From Bacillus_BA songklensis (GTDB taxonomy: Bacteria > Bacillota > Bacilli > Bacillales > Bacillaceae_H): a DNA stretch of 59,794 nucleotides. Under the pieces are notes generated by a model that saw nothing but the letters and a program-made list of their open reading frames with translations, did not search any database and had not been told where the DNA came from. A program made the position numbers and the translations under genes. The stretch is taken from positions 1 through 59,794 of the forward strand of contig NZ_JBHRZT010000069.1 in NCBI RefSeq assembly GCF_042649685.1, written 5' to 3'. Shown here in pieces: positions 1-9,039 of this stretch; positions within the stretch are counted from its first letter, which is position 1; each line of letters starts with the position of its first letter.

Positions 1-50
<50 letters not shown>

Positions 51-63
51 AAAGAAAAGTGGA

Positions 64-162
64 GCAAGCTCGCTCATATCCATAGGGCATTGGAGCTTCT
101 TCCGACGAAACCGCTCTTTGGTTTCGTCGGAAGACGCGAAATGACCGTAGGATATAGCTTGC
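64..162 (+). other. 23S-5S spacer hairpin, likely rRNA processing stem
   Basis: This spacer folds into a long nested hairpin. An inner perfect 15-bp stem (98-112 with 120-134, 7-base loop) is extended by ATATCC/GGATAT (76-81 with 150-155) and GCAAGCT/AGCTTGC (64-70 with 156-162). Such stems in rRNA spacers are typically RNase III-type processing sites; that role is inferred here. No coding potential is seen between 51 and 240. Confidence 0.6.
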
Positions 163-240
163 GCAACTGGACAATGAAAAGCACTACGTGCTTTCCTCAG
201 TAATGTGTTATCTAGTTTTGAAGGAACAACCTTCATATAG

Positions 241-356
<116 letters not shown>

Positions 357-360
357 AACA

Positions 361-395
361 AAAAAGACTAGTCATTTGACTAGTCTTTTTTGTTT
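361..395 (+). terminator. Rho-independent terminator of the upstream rRNA operon
   Basis: A 14-bp perfect stem (361-374 with 377-390) whose 3' arm ends in a T-run. It lies 4 bases past the end of 5S. The A/T ends of the stem make it potentially active in both directions. Confidence 0.9.
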
Positions 396-477
396 TTTAT
401 ACACAATTAGGAAAAATAAACAATATAATACAACTACTACATATTTTAGTTTTATTTAAGTGTTTTTAGGGAAGTAT

Positions 478-503
478 GTTTTGAAACCCCGGAAATTTGG
501 TAA
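478..503 (+). promoter_or_regulatory. Candidate sigma-B promoter upstream of ctsR
   Basis: GTTTTG and TGGTAA are separated by 14 bases, resembling the sigma-B consensus GTTTAA-N13/14-GGGTAT. The B. subtilis clpC operon is known to have a sigma-B promoter in addition to a sigma-A one. The -10-like hexamer has two mismatches, so this is tentative. Confidence 0.35.
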
Positions 504-532
504 CGATAAAAGTAGAAATACTGTGTTAATGC

Positions 533-561
533 TTGAAAAATTCCCCTATAAATTTTATATT
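533..561 (+). promoter_or_regulatory. Sigma-A promoter of the ctsR operon
   Basis: TTGAAA and TATATT are separated by 17 bases. The predicted start of transcription falls inside the CtsR operator just downstream, the expected arrangement for repression by CtsR. Confidence 0.75.
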
Positions 562-569
562 ATAAATAA

Positions 570-586
570 AGTCAAATATAGTCAAA
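570..586 (+). promoter_or_regulatory. CtsR operator (heptad direct repeat)
   Basis: Two AGTCAAA heptads (570-576 and 580-586) are separated by TAT, matching the CtsR box RGTCAAA-NAN-RGTCAAA with one exact heptad spacing. A partial third copy, GTCAG, follows. The site overlaps the predicted transcription start, consistent with autoregulation of the operon. Confidence 0.88.
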
Positions 587-604
587 GTCAGAGGGAGGGG
601 CGTA

Positions 605-1066
605 ATGCGAAATATATCTGATATTATCGAGCAATATTTAAAACAAGTCCTTGATTTAAGCGAGAAAGATGTTGTGGAAATTAAAAGAAGCGAAATTGCT
701 GATAAATTTCAATGTGTCCCTTCACAAATCAATTATGTTATCAATACTCGCTTCACGCTGGAAAGAGGATATATGGTAGAAAGTAAACGAGGAGGGGGAG
801 GTTTTATTCGAATTATAAAGGTGAAATCTCATAATACCTCTCACTTGTTTGAGCAAGTTCTTAACATTATTCCCGAAAAAATATCCCAAAATAATTCAGA
901 AAATCTTATTGTACGTTTAGTTGAAGAAGAGGTGATTACTGAACGTGAAGCAAAAATGATGTTAAGCGTTATGGATCGCTCAGTGATAGGAGTAGATTTA
1001 CCTTATCGTGATGAATTGAGGGCTAAATTATTAAAAGCTATGTTGAATGCTTTAAGGTACAGATAA
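605..1066 (+). CDS. ctsR: Transcriptional repressor CtsR of class III stress genes
   Basis: CtsR is a dimeric winged-helix repressor that binds heptad repeats in front of clp genes and is inactivated by heat. The protein has the family's usual length (153 aa). The N-terminal HTH is followed by the glycine-rich wing RGGGGFIRI (residues 62-70), which serves as thermosensor; Arg62 is the arginine targeted by McsB in related bacteria. The C-terminal helical domain mediates dimerization and ClpC recognition. The ATG follows a GGGAGGGG ribosome binding site. First gene of ctsR-mcsA-mcsB-clpC, behind its own operator. Confidence 0.97.
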   Translation: MRNISDIIEQYLKQVLDLSEKDVVEIKRSEIADKFQCVPSQINYVINTRFTLERGYMVESKRGGGGFIRIIKVKSHNTSHLFEQVLNIIPEKISQNNSENLIVRLVEEEVITEREAKMMLSVMDRSVIGVDLPYRDELRAKLLKAMLNALRYR

Positions 1067-1107
1067 TAGATCTCCAAGGTATTTCTAAAGTTGGGAGAGG
1101 TGACAAA

Positions 1108-1656
1108 ATGGTTTGTCAACAATGCAATATAAGAGCGGCTACTCTGCATTTTACAAAAGTTATTAATGGAGAGAAGTCAGAAATCCACTTATGTGAACAT
1201 TGTGCAAAAGAAAGTGGAGAGATGTTTAGCATACCAGGGAATACAGGCTTTTCTATAAATAACTTACTGGCTGGTTTATTAAATGTCGATTCTGCGCCGA
1301 AGGAATCTTCTGCGCATACTTTTACCCATAATCAAGTTGTACAATGTCCAAATTGTAAGCTGACCTACCGGCAATTTGCCAAATTTGGAAGGTTTGGTTG
1401 TGCACATTGCTATGAGACTTTTCGCAGTTCACTTACACCCTTTTTGAAAAGGTTGCATGCAGGAAATCACCTTCATAAAGGTAAAATTCCAAAGAGAATT
1501 GGAAGCAATCTACATTTAAAAAAGGAATTAGAGAAGCAAAAATTGAAATTAAAAGAATATATTGCACAAGAAGAATTTGAAAAAGCTGCAACATTAAGAG
1601 ATGAGATAAGAGCATTAGAAAAAACATTGCGGGAGAAAAGGGAGGGGGAAGCGTAA
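1108..1656 (+). CDS. mcsA: McsA, zinc-binding activator of the arginine kinase McsB
   Basis: McsA stimulates the protein-arginine kinase McsB and takes part in stress and heavy-metal responses. The 182-aa protein carries four CXXC motifs (CQQC, CEHC, CPNC, CAHC) in the first ~100 residues, forming two zinc sites. A C-terminal UVR-type coiled coil (about residues 135-175, with EYIAQEEFEKAATLRDEI) matches the UvrB/UvrC/ClpC UVR motif. It lies 41 bases after ctsR and ends 2 bases before mcsB, implying translational coupling. Confidence 0.96.
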   Translation: MVCQQCNIRAATLHFTKVINGEKSEIHLCEHCAKESGEMFSIPGNTGFSINNLLAGLLNVDSAPKESSAHTFTHNQVVQCPNCKLTYRQFAKFGRFGCAHCYETFRSSLTPFLKRLHAGNHLHKGKIPKRIGSNLHLKKELEKQKLKLKEYIAQEEFEKAATLRDEIRALEKTLREKREGEA

Positions 1657-1658
1657 AA

Positions 1659-2750
1659 ATGGCAAATGAATCATTCTTTAATCAAGCCATCAGTTCCTGG
1701 ATGAACCAAAACGGTCCAGATTCTGACATCGTATTAAGCAGCCGAGTTCGCTTGGCCCGAAACTTAGAACACTACCTTTTCCCTACTCTTTCAACTAATG
1801 AGCAAGCTTTAGAAGTTGTGGGGCTGTTTAAAGATAAGTTTACGACCGCTTCTCACCCTAATAGGAATCTTCAGCTTTTAGAGATGGGAAATTTAAAGCC
1901 ATTGGAAAAAAGGGTATTAGTTGAAAAACATCTAATTAGTCCGCAACTAGCCGAAGAATCTAATTTTGGAGCTTGTCTGCTGTCTGAAAATGAAGAAATA
2001 AGCATCATGGTAAATGAGGAAGATCATTTGCGTATACAATGTTTATTTCCGGGACTCCAACTTTCATCGGCGCTGCAAGAGGCGAATGAGTTAGATGATT
2101 GGATCGAGCAGTATGTCGATTATGCTTTTGATGAGCAAATTGGCTATTTAACCAGTTGTCCTACAAATGTGGGAACAGGATTGAGAGCATCTGTCATGAT
2201 GCATTTGCCTGCCTTAGTGATGACAAGGCAAATCAATCGCATTATCCCTGCTATTAACCAGCTTGGTTTAGTCGTCCGAGGAACTTATGGAGAGGGAAGT
2301 GAAGCCTTGGGGAATATCTTTCAAGTGTCTAATCAAATAACATTAGGCAAATCGGAAGAGGACATTGTGGATGATTTAAACAGTGTTGTTCAGCAAATCA
2401 TCACCCAAGAGCGTTCTGCAAGGGATGCTTTAATCAAAACATCCAACCTTGAATTAGAAGATCGTGTTTTCCGTTCTTACGGGACACTTCTTTATAGCCG
2501 AATCATCGAATCAAAAGAAGCTTCTCAATGTTTATCAGATGTTCGTTTAGGAATAGATCTTGGATATATAAAAGATGTTCCAAGAAGTATCTTAAATGAG
2601 CTTATGGTCATAACACAACCTGGCTTTTTACAACAATACGCAGGAGGGGCACTAAGGCCTGACGAACGAGATGTTAGAAGAGCATCCCTTATTCGTGAAT
2701 GCCTAACCTTAAGAAAATCGAATCATACAAATGTGGAGGGTGATGAATAA
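1659..2750 (+). CDS. mcsB: Protein-arginine kinase McsB
   Basis: McsB phosphorylates arginine side chains, marking proteins for degradation by ClpC-ClpP and inactivating CtsR. The protein is 363 aa and has the phosphagen (guanido) kinase fold: nucleotide-binding SSRVRLARN (27-35) and the catalytic block SCPTNVGTGLRASVM with Cys167. The phospho-arginine-binding segment DERDVRRA is present near the C-terminus. Nothing essential appears to be missing. It abuts clpC directly (stop at 2750, next ATG at 2751), so the kinase and its protease partner are co-translated. Confidence 0.97.
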   Translation: MANESFFNQAISSWMNQNGPDSDIVLSSRVRLARNLEHYLFPTLSTNEQALEVVGLFKDKFTTASHPNRNLQLLEMGNLKPLEKRVLVEKHLISPQLAEESNFGACLLSENEEISIMVNEEDHLRIQCLFPGLQLSSALQEANELDDWIEQYVDYAFDEQIGYLTSCPTNVGTGLRASVMMHLPALVMTRQINRIIPAINQLGLVVRGTYGEGSEALGNIFQVSNQITLGKSEEDIVDDLNSVVQQIITQERSARDALIKTSNLELEDRVFRSYGTLLYSRIIESKEASQCLSDVRLGIDLGYIKDVPRSILNELMVITQPGFLQQYAGGALRPDERDVRRASLIRECLTLRKSNHTNVEGDE

Positions 2751-5192
2751 ATGATGTTTGGCAGATTTACAGAGCGTGCACAAAAGGTCTTGGCTTTAGC
2801 ACAAGAAGAAGCATTACGATTAGGTCACAATAATATTGGCACAGAGCATATTTTATTAGGAATTGTTCGTGAAGGAGAAGGCATTGCCGCTAAAGCATTA
2901 TTAGCTCTTGGTTTAGGAGCCGATAAAATTCAAAAAGAAGTAGAATCATTGATTGGCCGCGGCCAAGAAATGACACAAACCATTCATTACACTCCAAGAG
3001 CCAAAAAGGTCATTGAACTTTCAATGGATGAGGCGCGTAAGCTGGGACATTCCTATGTAGGAACAGAACATATTCTATTGGGTCTTATTCGTGAAGGAGA
3101 AGGTGTAGCTGCCCGTGTTTTAAACAATGTAGGGGTGAGCTTGAATAAAGCAAGGCAACAAGTATTGCAATTGCTGGGAAGCAACGAGGCAACCTCCAGC
3201 CATCAAGGAGGAGCGGCTGCAAGTGCCAATACTCCAACTCTTGATAGCCTTGCCCGTGATTTAACGGCCATTGCCCGTGAAGGAAGATTGGATCCAGTTA
3301 TTGGCCGCAGTAAGGAAATCCAGCGCGTTATTGAAGTATTAAGCCGTCGTACGAAGAATAACCCCGTATTAATTGGTGAACCGGGTGTAGGTAAAACGGC
3401 CATTGCCGAAGGCCTAGCACAACAAATTGTCAATAACGAGGTTCCTGAAACCTTACGGGATAAGCGTGTCATGACACTTGATATGGGAACAGTAGTAGCT
3501 GGTACGAAGTATCGCGGTGAATTTGAAGACCGTTTGAAGAAAGTGATGGATGAAATCCGTCAGGCTGGAAATATTATTTTATTCATTGATGAGCTTCATA
3601 CGCTGATTGGAGCTGGTGGTGCAGAAGGTGCTATTGATGCATCCAATATTTTAAAACCGTCTTTAGCACGTGGTGAGCTTCAATGTATTGGGGCCACTAC
3701 ATTGGATGAATATCGTAAATACATTGAAAAAGATGCAGCACTTGAACGCCGCTTCCAGCCTATTCAAGTAGATGAACCAACAATAGAAGAATCCATTCAA
3801 ATTCTACAAGGATTAAGAGACCGTTATGAAGCACATCATCGTGTTTCCATTACAGATGAAGCGATTGAACAGGCGGTTAAACTCTCAGATCGTTATATAT
3901 CGGATCGTTTCCTTCCTGATAAGGCTATCGACTTAATTGATGAAGCTGGTTCAAAAGTACGTTTACGCTCATTTACAACACCTCCTAACTTGAAAGAGTT
4001 AGAGCAAAAATTAGAGACGGTACGCAAAGAGAAAGATGCAGCTGTCCAAAGCCAAGAGTTTGAAAAAGCAGCATCTCTACGCGATACAGAACAAAGACTG
4101 CGTGAAGAATTGGAAGAAACAAAGAAAGTATGGAAAGAAAAACAAGGTCAAGAAAATTCTCAAGTAACCGTTGAAGATATTGCCATGGTAGTGTCAAGCT
4201 GGACCGGAATTCCTGTTTCTAAATTGGCTCAAGAGGAAACTGAGCGTCTATTAAATATGGAAGAGATCTTACATTCACGTGTCATCGGTCAAGAAGAAGC
4301 CGTTAAAGCTGTGGCAAAAGCGGTACGTCGTGCTCGTGCAGGATTAAAAGATCCAAAACGCCCAATTGGTTCCTTTATCTTCTTAGGGCCAACGGGTGTA
4401 GGGAAAACGGAGCTGGCTCGTGCATTAGCAGAATCAATGTTTGGCGATGAAGATGCGATGATTCGCATAGATATGTCGGAATACATGGAGAAACACTCCA
4501 CATCGCGTCTTGTTGGATCGCCTCCAGGTTATGTAGGCTATGATGAAGGCGGTCAATTAACGGAAAAAGTGAGAAGAAAACCTTATTCTGTTGTCTTATT
4601 AGATGAGATTGAAAAAGCGCATCCAGATGTGTTCAATATTCTATTGCAAGTGTTAGAAGATGGACGTTTAACGGATTCAAAAGGGCGTACAGTCGATTTC
4701 CGAAATACGATTTTAATCATGACTTCTAACGTTGGAGCAGACACATTAAAACGGAACAAATATGTAGGCTTTAATGTACAAGATGAGGGTCAGGATTATA
4801 AAGATATGAAGGGCAAAGTGATGGGTGAGCTAAAACGCGCATTCCGTCCAGAGTTTTTAAACCGTATTGATGAAATCATTGTTTTCCATTCACTTGAGAA
4901 GCCTCATCTACAAAATATTGTTACGCTCATGGCGAAACAATTAACAACACGCTTAAAAGAACAAGACATCGAATTGCACTTAACGGAAAAAGCAATTGAG
5001 AAAATCGCAGAAGAAGGATTCGATCCGGAATACGGTGCTCGTCCGCTTCGCCGCGCTATTCAAAAACATATTGAAGACCGCTTATCGGAAGAGCTTTTAA
5101 AAGGCACCATTCAAAAAGGGCAAAAAATAGAGCTCGATGTGGTGGATGGCGGGTTTAAGGTCCGTGCCATAGAAACAAGCGGGATTAGTTAA
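2751..5192 (+). CDS. clpC: AAA+ unfoldase ClpC
   Basis: ClpC is the HSP100 unfoldase that feeds substrates, including arginine-phosphorylated proteins, into ClpP. At 813 aa it has the family architecture: two Clp-N repeats (about 1-145), AAA domain 1 with Walker A GEPGVGKT (209-216), a UVR-type middle domain (about 420-460), and AAA domain 2 with GPTGVGKT (546-553) and the sensor/Walker B region VVLLDEIEKAH. The start MMFGRFTERAQ is identical in form to other Bacillus ClpC. It is controlled from the CtsR promoter, and a terminator follows it. Confidence 0.98.
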   Translation: MMFGRFTERAQKVLALAQEEALRLGHNNIGTEHILLGIVREGEGIAAKALLALGLGADKIQKEVESLIGRGQEMTQTIHYTPRAKKVIELSMDEARKLGHSYVGTEHILLGLIREGEGVAARVLNNVGVSLNKARQQVLQLLGSNEATSSHQGGAAASANTPTLDSLARDLTAIAREGRLDPVIGRSKEIQRVIEVLSRRTKNNPVLIGEPGVGKTAIAEGLAQQIVNNEVPETLRDKRVMTLDMGTVVAGTKYRGEFEDRLKKVMDEIRQAGNIILFIDELHTLIGAGGAEGAIDASNILKPSLARGELQCIGATTLDEYRKYIEKDAALERRFQPIQVDEPTIEESIQILQGLRDRYEAHHRVSITDEAIEQAVKLSDRYISDRFLPDKAIDLIDEAGSKVRLRSFTTPPNLKELEQKLETVRKEKDAAVQSQEFEKAASLRDTEQRLREELEETKKVWKEKQGQENSQVTVEDIAMVVSSWTGIPVSKLAQEETERLLNMEEILHSRVIGQEEAVKAVAKAVRRARAGLKDPKRPIGSFIFLGPTGVGKTELARALAESMFGDEDAMIRIDMSEYMEKHSTSRLVGSPPGYVGYDEGGQLTEKVRRKPYSVVLLDEIEKAHPDVFNILLQVLEDGRLTDSKGRTVDFRNTILIMTSNVGADTLKRNKYVGFNVQDEGQDYKDMKGKVMGELKRAFRPEFLNRIDEIIVFHSLEKPHLQNIVTLMAKQLTTRLKEQDIELHLTEKAIEKIAEEGFDPEYGARPLRRAIQKHIEDRLSEELLKGTIQKGQKIELDVVDGGFKVRAIETSGIS

Positions 5193-5217
5193 GGGCAAAC
5201 AAATAGATCATCAACAA

Positions 5218-5253
5218 AAGGCATACGTTTATGATTCGTATGCCTTCTTTTTT
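5218..5253 (+). terminator. Terminator between clpC and radA
   Basis: A 10-bp perfect stem (5218-5227 with 5237-5246) is followed by TTTCTTTTTT-type T-rich sequence. It sits 26 bases past the clpC stop and 30 bases before radA, so radA may depend on read-through or its own promoter. Confidence 0.75.
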
Positions 5254-5282
5254 CCTAAAATACAAACAACGAGGTTAGAGGT

Positions 5283-6659
5283 ATGGCAAAGAAAAAAACA
5301 AAGTTTATATGTCAGGATTGTGGATATGAGTCACCCAAGTGGATGGGAAAATGCCCGGGATGCGGAAACTGGAATACGATGGTAGAAGAGGTAGAGCAAG
5401 TGGCAGCTAATCGTAGAGGCGCCTTTACAGGAGCGACCACTTCGACCTCCTTAAAGCCCCAATCCATTAGTTCTATTGAATCAACAAGTGAACCAAGAAT
5501 TTTCACGAAGCTCTCTGAATTAAATAGAGTATTAGGCGGAGGAATCGTTAAAGGGTCCCTCGTGTTAATAGGGGGTGATCCCGGGATTGGGAAATCTACA
5601 CTCCTTTTGCAAACTTCTGCACAATTAGCAGATAGTAATTATAAAGTTCTCTACATTTCAGGTGAGGAGTCAACAAAACAAACGAAGCTCCGAGCAGATC
5701 GTTTAAATATTAACGCACCTCAGTTGTATGTTCACTCCGAAACGAATTTAGAGCTTATCTCCCATATTATTTCAGAGATGAATCCGGATTTTGTAGTCAT
5801 CGATTCAATTCAAACTATTTACCATCCAGACATTACATCTGCCCCAGGAAGTGTTTCGCAAGTGAGGGAATGTACGGCAGATCTAATGAGAATTGCGAAA
5901 ACGGAAGGAATTGCAATCTTTATTGTCGGGCATGTTACAAAAGAAGGGGCTATCGCAGGCCCTCGCTTATTAGAGCATATGGTTGATACGGTTTTGTATT
6001 TTGAGGGGGAGAGACACCATACATATCGAATTTTAAGAGCCGTGAAAAATCGTTTTGGATCTACTAACGAAATGGGGATTTTCGAAATGAAAGAAAGCGG
6101 CTTGGAGGAAGTGTTAAATCCTTCTGAAATCTTCTTGGAAGAACGCTCTCAAGGAGCAGCAGGTTCTATTGTTGTGGCATCAATGGAAGGAACAAGACCT
6201 GTTTTAGTAGAATTACAAGCATTAATTAGCCCGACAAGTTTTGGAAATCCAAGGAGAATGGCTACGGGAATTGATCATAACCGCGTTTCTCTTCTTATGG
6301 CGGTATTAGAAAAGCGGGTGGGCTTGTTGTTGCAAAATCAGGATGCCTATTTAAAAGTAGCAGGCGGTGTAAAGTTAGATGAGCCTGCCATCGACTTGGC
6401 TATTGCTGTGAGTATTGCTTCCAGCTTTAGGGACATTCCATCTAACCCAGCCGATGTGGTAATTGGTGAGATTGGATTAACGGGGGAGGTCCGCCGTGTT
6501 TCCCGTATTGAGCAGCGTGTCCAAGAGGCTGTCAAGCTAGGGTTTAAACGTGTGATTCTGCCTGAACGAAATTTAGGGGGATGGAATATTCCAAAAGGTG
6601 TGGAAGTCGTAGGCGTATCGACTGTAGCTGAAGCATTGCAGTACACACTAGGGGGATAG
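5283..6659 (+). CDS. radA: DNA repair protein RadA (Sms)
   Basis: RadA is a RecA-like ATPase/helicase that promotes branch migration during recombination repair and transformation. The 458-aa protein shows the N-terminal zinc finger CQDCG...CPGCG (10-28), Walker A GDPGIGKST (98-106), the diagnostic KNRFG motif in the middle, and a C-terminal Lon-protease-like fold. It is followed after 2 bases by disA, a conserved pairing linking repair with DNA-integrity signalling. Confidence 0.98.
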   Translation: MAKKKTKFICQDCGYESPKWMGKCPGCGNWNTMVEEVEQVAANRRGAFTGATTSTSLKPQSISSIESTSEPRIFTKLSELNRVLGGGIVKGSLVLIGGDPGIGKSTLLLQTSAQLADSNYKVLYISGEESTKQTKLRADRLNINAPQLYVHSETNLELISHIISEMNPDFVVIDSIQTIYHPDITSAPGSVSQVRECTADLMRIAKTEGIAIFIVGHVTKEGAIAGPRLLEHMVDTVLYFEGERHHTYRILRAVKNRFGSTNEMGIFEMKESGLEEVLNPSEIFLEERSQGAAGSIVVASMEGTRPVLVELQALISPTSFGNPRRMATGIDHNRVSLLMAVLEKRVGLLLQNQDAYLKVAGGVKLDEPAIDLAIAVSIASSFRDIPSNPADVVIGEIGLTGEVRRVSRIEQRVQEAVKLGFKRVILPERNLGGWNIPKGVEVVGVSTVAEALQYTLGG

Positions 6660-6661
6660 GG

Positions 6662-7735
6662 ATGGAAAGAGAAAAAATTAATGATCAACAAATTTCTGAA
6701 ATTTTAAGGCTTGTTGCGCCTGGCACGCCGATTCGGGAAGGAATTGATAATGTATTGAGGGCAAAAACGGGGGGATTAATCGTTTTAGGCTATAATGATC
6801 AGGTCAGGCAAATTGTAGATGGCGGGTTCTCTATTAATTGTACCTTTACTCCGGCTCATTTATATGAGCTGGCCAAAATGGATGGAGCTATTATCTTGAA
6901 CGAAGGGGGAAATAAAATATTATTTGCCAATGCCCAACTCATTCCTAATCCTTCCATTCCTTCTTTGGAAACGGGAATGCGTCATCGAACAGCTGAACGG
7001 GTTGCAAAACAAACAGGAGCACTGGTTATCGCCATTTCCCAAAGAAGAAACGTCATTACCTTATATAAGGGGTCGCTTCAGTATGTATTAAAAGATATTG
7101 GAGTCATCTTAGCGAAGGCTAATCAAGCGCTAGAAACGTTGGAGAAATATAAATCCGTATTGGACGAATCGATTGCTAATTTAACGGCATTAGAGTTTGA
7201 AGAACAAGTTACACATGTTGAGGTTATTCAGTCCCTTCATCGTATTGAAATGGTTTTAAGAATTAAGAATGAGATTTTAAGCTATATTGGAGAACTGGGG
7301 ATAGAAGGGCGCTTAATACGATTACAAATGAATGAATTGTTAGCAGATATGGAGCGGGAAGCTGTGTTGCTCATAAAAGATTACACATTCGACGAAGATC
7401 AGGATCCATACAAAATTATTGCCAAGCTGCAAGAACTTTCCAATGCGGTGTTACTTGATGATCAATCGTTGTTTCGCTTAATGGGATACCCGGTTTACAC
7501 AAGCTTTGAAGATGCTGTTCAGCCAAGGGGCTATCGTATGCTTCATAAAATTCCTCGTCTCCCTATCATTATCGTCGAAAACTTGATTGAGCAGTTCGGC
7601 CATTTAAAGGGCGTTTTCGATGCGTCTGTGGAAGAGCTAGACGAAGTAGAGGGAATAGGGGAGATCCGAGCTAAAAAGATTAAAGAAGGATTGAAACGAC
7701 TAAAACAACAATATTTTCTTAACCGGCAACTTTAA
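6662..7735 (+). CDS. disA: DNA integrity scanning diadenylate cyclase DisA
   Basis: DisA makes cyclic di-AMP from two ATP and pauses on branched DNA, coupling DNA integrity to the sporulation decision. The N-terminal DAC domain carries DGA (74-76) and RHR (107-109), the active-site motifs. A helical spine and a C-terminal helix-hairpin-helix DNA-binding domain (EVEGIGEIRAKKI, about 330-342) follow. The protein has the family's length (357 aa). Translation is probably coupled to radA. Confidence 0.98.
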   Translation: MEREKINDQQISEILRLVAPGTPIREGIDNVLRAKTGGLIVLGYNDQVRQIVDGGFSINCTFTPAHLYELAKMDGAIILNEGGNKILFANAQLIPNPSIPSLETGMRHRTAERVAKQTGALVIAISQRRNVITLYKGSLQYVLKDIGVILAKANQALETLEKYKSVLDESIANLTALEFEEQVTHVEVIQSLHRIEMVLRIKNEILSYIGELGIEGRLIRLQMNELLADMEREAVLLIKDYTFDEDQDPYKIIAKLQELSNAVLLDDQSLFRLMGYPVYTSFEDAVQPRGYRMLHKIPRLPIIIVENLIEQFGHLKGVFDASVEELDEVEGIGEIRAKKIKEGLKRLKQQYFLNRQL

Positions 7736-7806
7736 AGGAAATGGAAGGGAAGTGTCAAAAAACATAACATTTTGTTTACAAATTGTACTTTCGAGCAAAT
7801 AAGAGG

Positions 7807-7833
7807 TTTCAATCATTGTAAACTGTTTATAAT
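7807..7833 (+). promoter_or_regulatory. Candidate sigma-A promoter of yacL
   Basis: A consensus TATAAT (7828-7833) lies 22 bases upstream of the yacL GTG. The best -35 is TTTCAA with a short 15-base spacer, so the -10 box is convincing but the promoter as a whole is not. Confidence 0.4.
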
Positions 7834-7854
7834 GAATAAAAGGGAGGTGAGTAC

Positions 7855-8946
7855 GTGTTAAAACGTATTGTACAATTATTTTTTATCATCACGGGTGGAA
7901 CACTGGGTATCTTTTTCATACCAGAACTTATAGATTTATTAGATATGCAAGGTGTTGCTTTTTTAGAAAAATCATATATCCATGCTTTATTGGGGGCCGT
8001 GCTTTTTTACATTCTGACATTTTGGGTCGTAGATTATGTAGTAGACTTTATTCATTGGTTTGAAGAAACGCTGGTGAAAGCTCCAGTGACAGATGTATTG
8101 TTTGGAAGTTTAGGGTTAATCCTCGGTCTTGTTGTTGCTTATTTGGTAGTATTACCTTTAAAAAGTATTCAGCTTCAAGTCGTCAATACCGTACTTCCGA
8201 TATTCCTTACCCTTTTATTAGGTTATTTAGGATTTCAAGTAGGATTTAAAAAGAGGGATGAGCTGGTTAATTTATTCTCTATACCAGCTAGAATTGGAAA
8301 GAAAAAAGCTCAGGAAGAAGAACAAGAGACTTCTGCCAAAAAGCTAAAGATTTTAGACACAAGTGTGATTATTGATGGCCGTATCGCCGATATTTGCCAA
8401 ACAGGATTTTTGGAAGGAGTCATCGTCATTCCTCAATTTGTCTTGGAAGAACTTCAACATATTGCAGATTCATCCGATGTATTAAAACGCAATAGAGGAA
8501 GAAGAGGATTGGATATTTTAAACCGTATCCAGAAAGAATTGGCTATTAAAGTGGAAATTTATGAAGGCGATTTCGAAGAGATTCAAGAAGTGGACAGTAA
8601 GCTTGTAAAACTAGCGAAATTAACTTCAGGTGTAGTAGTAACCAATGATTTCAACTTAAATAAAGTGTGCGAATTGCAAAACGTTGCTGTATTAAACATT
8701 AATGATTTAGCAAATGCAGTGAAACCTGTTGTGCTCCCAGGAGAAGAACTAAATGTTCTTGTCATTAAAGATGGAAAAGAGCATAATCAAGGTGTTGCTT
8801 ATTTAGATGACGGCACGATGATTGTAGTAGAAGACGGAAGAGACTATATTGGTAAAAGTATTGATGTACTAGTCACGAGTGTCTTGCAAACTTCAGCGGG
8901 GCGAATGATTTTTGCCAAGCCCAAATTGCTAGAAAAGGCACTATAG
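7855..8946 (+). CDS. yacL: Membrane-anchored PIN-TRAM domain protein YacL
   Basis: Four N-terminal membrane helices (within residues 1-125) are followed by a PIN nuclease-like domain that begins at KILDTSVIIDGR (about 163-174) with the acidic residues expected for metal binding, and a C-terminal TRAM RNA-binding domain. The family is widespread in Firmicutes next to disA/ispD; its RNA substrate is not established. The start is GTG, 6 bases after AGGGAGGTGA. Length (363 aa) matches B. subtilis YacL. Confidence 0.9.
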   Translation: MLKRIVQLFFIITGGTLGIFFIPELIDLLDMQGVAFLEKSYIHALLGAVLFYILTFWVVDYVVDFIHWFEETLVKAPVTDVLFGSLGLILGLVVAYLVVLPLKSIQLQVVNTVLPIFLTLLLGYLGFQVGFKKRDELVNLFSIPARIGKKKAQEEEQETSAKKLKILDTSVIIDGRIADICQTGFLEGVIVIPQFVLEELQHIADSSDVLKRNRGRRGLDILNRIQKELAIKVEIYEGDFEEIQEVDSKLVKLAKLTSGVVVTNDFNLNKVCELQNVAVLNINDLANAVKPVVLPGEELNVLVIKDGKEHNQGVAYLDDGTMIVVEDGRDYIGKSIDVLVTSVLQTSAGRMIFAKPKLLEKAL

Positions 8947-9039
8947 GATAAAGGTTAATCGAACCAAGCTCGCTTTTACGGACAAGGGATCTTAACCGTT
9001 TTAAAATGTGATAAAGAGAAAGATAGAGGAGAAAGTTTT

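Noticed and set aside
6347..6691. 114-codon antisense frame at the radA-disA junction
   Set aside because: Mirrors conserved coding sequence; no independent evidence of a gene.
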